Assembly: GCA_002999035.1 (NCBI GenBank)
Contig: CP027241.1
Span: 2,990,195 to 3,054,194 of the forward strand
DNA: 64,000 nucleotides
Reading direction: 5' to 3'
From: Lachnospiraceae bacterium oral taxon 500
GTDB lineage: Bacteria; Bacillota; Clostridia; Lachnospirales; Vallitaleaceae
Part shown: in pieces, positions 62,859-64,000 of the stretch
How the letters are laid out: each line of letters opens with the position of its first letter
Position numbering within the stretch: position 1 is the stretch's first letter
Position numbers and translations under genes: made by a program
The notes under the pieces: model-generated
Database searches by the model: none
What the model saw: only the letters and a program-made list of their open reading frames with translations
Told to the model about the DNA's origin: nothing

Positions 62859-64000
62859 TTACTGCGCCTGATTTTCTCCCGCTTCCGGCTTTCCGCCTGC
62901 GGCTGATGCTTTGCCGCCCAAAAATCCGGAAATCAGGGCTTTGATGTCAATGCCCATACCCGAGGCAATGCCATCGGTAACCTGGGTTGTTCCCTCGACG
63001 ATGTCTTTCAGCAGCTTGGTATTATTACCGTCGCCGTACATCGTAATCTTATCGACCTTGCTCAGCGGCGCTGCCACATTCTGGGCAATTTCCGGCAGAG
63101 CCTTAACAATCATCTCAATAATTGCCGCTTCGCCGTACTGTTTCATCGCCTCCGCCTTTTCGGCAATACCCTTGGCCTCGGCCAGCAGCTTGGCTTCAAT
63201 CGCTTCGGCTTCGGCTAAACCAACCGCTCTGACACCGGCTGCTTCCTGCTCTCTCTGGAAACGGAAAGCATCCGCCTTGGCCTTTTCCGCTTCGGCATGT
63301 CTCTGCTCATCATACAGTCTGGCTTCCGCGTCTTTCTTCCGCTTAAACAGAAGCGCCTCGGCCTGCTGCTCTTCACGGTAACGCTCGGCGTCAGCCTGTG
63401 CCCGAATCTCAGCGTCCAGCTTTTGCTTTTTAACCTCAACCTCCTGCCGGCGCAGCTCCGATTCCCGCTCGGTTCTGGCAATCTGGGCATCAACGGTAAC
63501 GGTTTCAATAATCTTTTGCTGTTCCTGTTCCTGCACTTTATAGGCGGCGTCTGCTTCCGCCTTCTTGATATCAGCTAAAATCTTCAGCTCCGATTTTTTA
63601 ATATCCAACTCATTATTGCGCTTGGCAATCTCGGCTTCAGCCGATACCTTAGCTTCGTTTGACTTGCTGTTGGCCTCGGCCTGCGCAATCTGAACGTCTC
63701 TTTCCGCCTGCGCCTTGGCAATCGCGGCGTTTCTCTTAATCAAAGCCGTATTGTCCGCACCCAAATCCTTAATCAAACCGTTTTCATCGGTGACATTTTG
63801 AATATTACAGGACAAAATCTCAATGCCCAGCTTTTCCATATCCCTGGAAGCCTTGAGCATAACCTGATCAGAAAAGCTGTCCCGATCGGTGTTAATGCCC
63901 TTAAGCGACAAAGTACCGATAATTTCTCTCATATTACCCTGCAAGCTGTCCTGCAAATCGCTGGCAATATCCTTGGGGTTTTTATTTAAGAAGTTTTTGG
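62859..64000 (-). CDS. floT: Flotillin (FloT-like SPFH protein), 5' end outside window
   Basis: At least 380 residues; the start lies beyond the right edge. The SPFH part (LGIEILSCNIQNV) is followed by a very long Ala/Glu coiled coil with EA repeats (EAEAIEAKLLAEAKGIAEKAEA) and a Gly-rich tail ending GENQAQ. Flotillins build membrane microdomains. A NfeD partner is not in view. Confidence 0.9.
   Translation of the reverse strand, partial: KNFLNKNPKDIASDLQDSLQGNMREIIGTLSLKGINTDRDSFSDQVMLKASRDMEKLGIEILSCNIQNVTDENGLIKDLGADNTALIKRNAAIAKAQAERDVQIAQAEANSKSNEAKVSAEAEIAKRNNELDIKKSELKILADIKKAEADAAYKVQEQEQQKIIETVTVDAQIARTERESELRRQEVEVKKQKLDAEIRAQADAERYREEQQAEALLFKRKKDAEARLYDEQRHAEAEKAKADAFRFQREQEAAGVRAVGLAEAEAIEAKLLAEAKGIAEKAEAMKQYGEAAIIEMIVKALPEIAQNVAAPLSKVDKITMYGDGNNTKLLKDIVEGTTQVTDGIASGMGIDIKALISGFLGGKASAAGGKPEAGENQAQ

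Overview
The window looks like a chromosomal segment of a Gram-positive anaerobe of the Bacillota, class Clostridia (Lachnospiraceae or a neighbouring family is my guess, not shown). Support comes from strong AGGAGG-type ribosome sites, TTGACA/TATAAT promoters, lipoprotein signal peptides, and Firmicutes-type gene order (yqeG, efp, Asp23, nusB, xseA, xseB; then reoM, ruvX, DUF1292, Fur, RNase J, mltG, trmR, trhP). Almost everything is on the minus strand. No tRNA, rRNA or CRISPR array was seen.

Layout. 1-3.1 kb: the 5' part of a sugar-type binding lipoprotein, a possible structured RNA, and rqcH (+). 3.3-9.1 kb: recN, argR, nadK, tlyA, an OapA-like membrane protein and, upstream of it, a roughly 640-nt non-coding structured region with its own promoter, read here as OLE RNA. 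9.1-18.1 kb: an accessory block that appears to split the usual nusB-xseA-xseB-...-tlyA-nadK-argR-recN run. It holds (i) a decayed IS1634-like element between 149-bp direct repeats that duplicate the OLE promoter, itself split by a MerR/carboxymuconolactone-decarboxylase segment; (ii) truncated carbohydrate-binding, tnpW, IS200 and histidine kinase genes; (iii) a compact XRE-TPR regulator, 34-residue secreted peptide and MFS transporter unit, which looks like a peptide quorum-sensing system. 18.1-30.8 kb: two conserved housekeeping clusters. 31-40 kb: an FGGY kinase, a two-gene metal-stress-type permease system, deoC, and a sucrose PTS/hydrolase operon.

40.2-46.9 kb: an AT-rich island between 27-bp direct repeats. 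It carries a mannose-class PTS (IIB, IIC, IID, no IIA), a GntR regulator, two TIM-barrel amidohydrolases, an eIF2B-fold isomerase-like protein and a BtpA-family protein, and looks like a dedicated catabolic route for an unknown sugar-like substrate. The island sits in the promoter region of the sucrose operon. 46.9-64 kb: DUF4299, a YesM-type kinase, a LysM 5'-nucleotidase, a YibE/F membrane protein, then a carbohydrate ABC operon (YesN-type regulator, binding lipoprotein, two permeases, a cytoplasmic six-hairpin-type glycosidase), dinB with an apparent 5' frameshift, and a flotillin running off the right edge.

The two most interesting systems are the OLE RNA/OapA pair (7.7-9.1 kb) and the XRE-TPR/peptide/MFS cassette (15.5-17.9 kb). 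All family calls come from reading the sequence; no search or folding program was run.
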